Part shown: piece after piece, positions 60,572 through 64,000 of the stretch
Numbering within the stretch: position 1 is the stretch's first letter
Layout: the number at the start of each line of letters is the position of its first letter
Assembly (NCBI RefSeq): GCF_004337695.1
Contig: NZ_SJXJ01000007.1
Coordinates: 113,105 to 177,104 of the forward strand
Length of the DNA stretch: 64,000 bases
Direction of reading: 5' to 3'
Origin: Tenacibaculum sp. M341
GTDB lineage: Bacteria; Bacteroidota; Bacteroidia; Flavobacteriales; Flavobacteriaceae
The notes under the pieces: model-generated
Databases searched by the model: none
Told to the model about the DNA's origin: nothing
The model's input: only the letters and a program-made list of their open reading frames with translations
Program-made: the position numbers and the translations under genes

Positions 60572-63391
60572 TTATAGCTCCTTTTTAAGGAATTTAGCTG
60601 TGTAACTTGTTTTGTGTTTAGCTACTTTTTCAGGTGATCCGGTAACTAAAATTTTTCCGCCACCTTTTCCACCTTCCATACCAACATCAATAATATGATC
60701 AGCCAGTTTAATAACATCTAAATTATGTTCAATTATTAAAACAGTATTTCCTTTATCAGCTAGTTTATTTAAAACTTCCATTAAAACACGAATATCTTCA
60801 AAATGGAGTCCTGTAGTAGGTTCATCTAAAATATAAAAGGTATTTCCTGTATCTCTTTTAGAAAGTTCTGTAGCTAGTTTTATTCTTTGTGCTTCTCCTC
60901 CAGAAAGAGTTGTTGATTGTTGTCCCAATGTAATATATCCCAAACCAACATCTTGAATAGTTTTTAATTTTCGGTATATTTTTGGAATATGCTCGAAGAA
61001 ATCTACGGCTTCATTAATAGTCATTTCAAGTACATCTGAAATAGATTTTCCTTTATAACGTATTTCTAAAGTTTCTCTATTAAAACGTTTTCCTTGACAA
61101 GTTTCACATTCAACATGTACATCAGGTAAAAAGTTCATTTCAATAACTCTTAAACCACCTCCTTGACAAGTTTCACATCTTCCTCCTTTTACATTAAAAC
61201 TAAATCGTCCAGGTTTATAACCACGAATAGCAGCTTCAGGAGTTTTTGCAAACAAACTTCTGATTTCACCAAAAACACCAGTATAGGTTGCAGGGTTAGA
61301 ACGTGGAGTTCTTCCAATAGGAGATTGATCAATATCAATAACTTTGTCAATATGCTCTAAACCTTCAATTTTTTTGTAGGGCATTGGCTCCTTTACCCCT
61401 CTATAAATATGTGTATTTAAAATTGGATATAGAGTTCCGTTAATTAAAGTCGATTTACCACTACCAGATACACCAGTAACACAAATCATTTTACCTAAAG
61501 GAAATTCAACAGTTACATTTTTTAAATTGTTTCCACTAGCTCCAAAAAGTTTAATGCTATTTCCATTTCCTTCTCTTCTTTTCTTAGGAACTTCAATTGT
61601 TTTTCTTTTAGATAAATAATCAGCTGTAAGCGTTGCGTTATCTTTTAAATCATTAAAAGAACCTTCACTAACAATTTCACCACCATGTACACCAGCACCA
61701 GGACCAATATCTAAAACATAATCGGCGTTTTTAATCATATCTTCATCATGTTCAACAACTAAAACAGAATTACCAACATCTCTAAGTTTAATTAAAGAGT
61801 CAATTAGTTTCTGGTTGTCTCTTTGATGTAAACCAATACTTGGTTCATCTAAAATATACAATACACCTACAAGTTGAGATCCTATTTGTGTAGCTAACCT
61901 TATACGTTGAGCTTCTCCTCCCGATAATGATTTAGAAGTTCTATCAAGTGTTAGGTAATCCAATCCTACATCCAATAAAAATTGAATACGAGTTCTAATC
62001 TCTTTTAAAATCTCTGCAGCAATTTTTATTTGTTTTTCGGATAAATGTTTTTCAATTTCAGAAAACCATTGAGAAAGATCTTTAACATCTAAATGGGTTA
62101 AATCACTAATACTTTTATCTAGAATTTTAAAATGTAAAGATTCTTTTTTAAGTCTTTTACCTTCACAACTACTACATTTTACTTCATCCATAAAACCTTT
62201 AGCCCATCTTTTAATAGAAGAACTATCGGTATTCTTGTATTGATTTTTAATGAAAGGAATAATTCCTTCAAAATCTATTTCATAATTACGAGTAACACCG
62301 GCTGTTTTAGATTCTATTTTAAAACGTTCCTTTCCTCCGTTTAAAATAACATCTAAAGCTTCTTTAGAAATAGTGTTTATAGGGTCGGTTAGTTTAAATT
62401 TGTATCGTTCAGCAATGGTTTGTAATTGCTTAAAAATCCAACTACTTTTTTGTTCGCCTAAAGGGGCGATACCTCCATTTTTAATAGATAAAGAATCATC
62501 TGGAATTATCTTCTTTATGTTTACTTCTTGAGTAATACCTAAACCATTACACTTTTCACAAGCACCTTTTGGTGAGTTAAATGAAAATGTATTCGGCTCA
62601 GGATTTGGGTAAGCAATTCCTGTAGTAGGACACATTAATTCTCTACTAAAATATCTAGGCTTTTCATCATCAACATCAATAACCATTAAAATATTGTCAC
62701 CAGTATACAAGGCTGTTTTAATAGTTTCCTCTAATCTTTTTTCTGCGTCATCGTTTATAACAAGTCTGTCAATTACAACTTCAATATCATGAGTTTTGTA
62801 TCGATCAAGCTTCATTCCTTTTTCAATTTCTCGAATTTCTCCATCAACACGAACACGAAGAAATCCTTGTTTTGAAATTTGCTCAAACAATTCTCTGTAA
62901 TGACCTTTTCTAGATTTAATTAAAGGAGCAAGAACAGCAACTCTTTTTCCAGAAAAATCTTTTAAAATTAAATCTTTGATTTGTTCATCAGAATAGCTCA
63001 CCATCTTTTCACCAGTATTGTAAGAATAGGCATCAGCAGCACGAGCGTATAAAAGACGAAGGAAATCGTAAATTTCTGTAATAGTTCCTACCGTAGATCG
63101 TGGACTTTTGTTTGTAGTTTTTTGTTCTATAGAAATTACAGGAGATAATCCATCAATTTTGTCAACATCAGGACGTTCTAATCCTCCTAAAAATTGTCGT
63201 GCATAAGCAGAAAAAGTCTCTATATATCTTCTTTGACCTTCAGCATAAATAGTGTCAAAAGCTAAAGAAGACTTTCCGCTTCCGCTCAAACCAGTAATAA
63301 CAACTAGCTTTTCACGAGGTATTTTAATGTCAATATTCTTTAAGTTATGAGCTCTTGCTCCATAAACTTCAATAAATTCCTGTTCTTTCAA
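60572..63391 (-). CDS. uvrA: Excinuclease ABC subunit A
   Basis: 939 residues when started at the TTG at 63391; the ATG at 63442 adds 17 residues (INGFYLIILFFCKIDT) foreign to the family, and similarity begins at FIEVYGARAHNLKN. UvrA is the damage-recognising ATPase of nucleotide excision repair, working with UvrB and UvrC. It has two P-loops (GLSGSGKSSLAF, GVSGSGKSTLI), two ABC signatures (LSGGEAQRIRLA, LSGGEAQRIKLA), and zinc-site cysteines (CEKCNGLG, CSSCEGKR, CETCQGGG, CETCQGKR). The frame is intact and of normal length. Confidence 0.95.
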   Translation of the reverse strand: MKEQEFIEVYGARAHNLKNIDIKIPREKLVVITGLSGSGKSSLAFDTIYAEGQRRYIETFSAYARQFLGGLERPDVDKIDGLSPVISIEQKTTNKSPRSTVGTITEIYDFLRLLYARAADAYSYNTGEKMVSYSDEQIKDLILKDFSGKRVAVLAPLIKSRKGHYRELFEQISKQGFLRVRVDGEIREIEKGMKLDRYKTHDIEVVIDRLVINDDAEKRLEETIKTALYTGDNILMVIDVDDEKPRYFSRELMCPTTGIAYPNPEPNTFSFNSPKGACEKCNGLGITQEVNIKKIIPDDSLSIKNGGIAPLGEQKSSWIFKQLQTIAERYKFKLTDPINTISKEALDVILNGGKERFKIESKTAGVTRNYEIDFEGIIPFIKNQYKNTDSSSIKRWAKGFMDEVKCSSCEGKRLKKESLHFKILDKSISDLTHLDVKDLSQWFSEIEKHLSEKQIKIAAEILKEIRTRIQFLLDVGLDYLTLDRTSKSLSGGEAQRIRLATQIGSQLVGVLYILDEPSIGLHQRDNQKLIDSLIKLRDVGNSVLVVEHDEDMIKNADYVLDIGPGAGVHGGEIVSEGSFNDLKDNATLTADYLSKRKTIEVPKKRREGNGNSIKLFGASGNNLKNVTVEFPLGKMICVTGVSGSGKSTLINGTLYPILNTHIYRGVKEPMPYKKIEGLEHIDKVIDIDQSPIGRTPRSNPATYTGVFGEIRSLFAKTPEAAIRGYKPGRFSFNVKGGRCETCQGGGLRVIEMNFLPDVHVECETCQGKRFNRETLEIRYKGKSISDVLEMTINEAVDFFEHIPKIYRKLKTIQDVGLGYITLGQQSTTLSGGEAQRIKLATELSKRDTGNTFYILDEPTTGLHFEDIRVLMEVLNKLADKGNTVLIIEHNLDVIKLADHIIDVGMEGGKGGGKILVTGSPEKVAKHKTSYTAKFLKKEL

Positions 63392-63480
63392 AGTATCGAT
63401 TTTGCAAAAGAACAAAATTATTAAATAGAATCCATTAATCAATGTATACTATGAATTAGTATTTTAGCAAAAAAACAATT

Positions 63481-64000
63481 ATGAGAGTAATTATAGCTTT
63501 TATCTTACTACTATCATTTAATTTTTATGCACAAATACCAGATAATGTTATAAGTGAATTAACAGCTAATCATGTACCTGTTTTAAATACCAAGTTTAGT
63601 ATAATCCCTCCCAAAGGATTTCAAATGGAACCATTAGTAAGAGGTTTTGTAAAAGAAAGCCGACAAATAGCTTACATAGAAATGCTGACAGTTCACAGTT
63701 CATTTAAAAAAAGGATTTCAATTGAATCATTTAAAGAATTTGGAGAAAATATAAAAATCGATCACTTTAAGTTTAATAATAAAGATGCAATATGGGTAAG
63801 TTATGAAAGTTTAGAATATCCTGATATTAAAAGACAGAAACATATTTTATACGTAAGTTTTAATAAAGAGAATATGCTGGCTATTGTTAGCGATTATCAA
63901 ATGACTGTAAAAAAAGAAGTTGAAGAAGAGGTTATAAAGAGTATGTTATCAACTGTATACTTACCAGAGAAAAGATATGTGTTTTCAGAAAAAGCTGGAG
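63481..64000 (+). CDS. Start of a secreted protein of unknown function (3' end outside window)
   Basis: The frame from ATG 63481 stays open for 173 codons to the window end. It begins with a signal peptide (MRVIIAFILLLSFNFYAQ, cleavage near AQ). The mature part reads NHVPVLNTKFSIIPPKGFQM, FKKRISIESFKEFGENIKID and KHILYVSFNKENMLAIVSDY, a mixed alpha/beta pattern like Bacteroidota secreted proteins that begin 'sIipPkGF'. Divergent from uvrA, with an 89-bp gap. Not recognised further. Confidence 0.75.
   Translation, partial: MRVIIAFILLLSFNFYAQIPDNVISELTANHVPVLNTKFSIIPPKGFQMEPLVRGFVKESRQIAYIEMLTVHSSFKKRISIESFKEFGENIKIDHFKFNNKDAIWVSYESLEYPDIKRQKHILYVSFNKENMLAIVSDYQMTVKKEVEEEVIKSMLSTVYLPEKRYVFSEKAG

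Overview
The window is one A+T-rich stretch of chromosome from a member of the Bacteroidota, almost certainly the family Flavobacteriaceae (Tenacibaculum/Polaribacter-like). The signs are a repeat adhesin ending in a type IX secretion (T9SS) type B sorting domain, an HU-HIG nucleoid protein, a fused alpha/beta E1 2-oxoacid dehydrogenase, several TPR proteins fused to LuxR- or AraC-type HTH domains, DUF2851, and near absence of Shine-Dalgarno sites. Genus and family are inferred from gene content only.

Layout. 0-4.3 kb: the 3' part of a giant secreted adhesin made of 80-residue repeats with an exact 240-bp period. 4.4-12 kb: a TPR/HTH membrane regulator, tRNA-Pro(TGG), thioredoxin reductase, a DUF2306/serine-hydrolase-like protein that has lost its catalytic Ser-x-x-Lys, a CPBP protease and a membrane AraC regulator. 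12.2-18.4 kb: a fatty-acid beta-oxidation operon (marR-fadN-fadA-fadE order, minus strand) with a striking double palindromic operator upstream of marR. 18.6-22.4 kb: an ABC-2 exporter pair, a MscS channel and a small secreted protein.

22.6-32.8 kb is an accessory island. It holds a run of small plus-strand genes, mostly of unknown function, with one rhomboid protease and one PD-(D/E)xK/DUF4268 protein. At least two genes are interrupted by a single in-frame stop, there is a pair of diverged paralogs, and the island ends in a 22-bp minisatellite. 32.8-40.9 kb: an HU-like protein, an NtrC-type regulator without an HTH domain behind a good sigma-54 promoter, two divergent double-glycine-type leader peptides next to a TPR-AraC regulator, then an ahpC/thioredoxin operon and lipoproteins. 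41-53.9 kb is mostly metabolic and envelope genes: DUF985 cupin, Na+/solute symporter, nitroreductase, redoxin, DUF2851, SH3 lipoprotein, E1 dehydrogenase, an M1-peptidase-like/outer-membrane-barrel protein without zinc ligands, and a LOG-family protein.

53.9-60.3 kb is the most interesting part. A membrane-anchored TPR-CHAT (caspase-like) protease and a small lipoprotein face a divergent ECF sigma factor and a one-TM TPR protein that looks like its regulator. A degenerate ~150-bp tandem array lies directly downstream of the protease gene. Each unit carries the 9-mer ATGTTACCC, which also occurs in the promoter region of the lipoprotein-CHAT operon. Next to it are two six-cysteine double-glycine peptides and the decayed remnant of a third. 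The first of these and the peptide gene at 35 kb share an upstream dyad at an identical distance from the start codon. The window closes with uvrA and the start of an unrecognised secreted protein.
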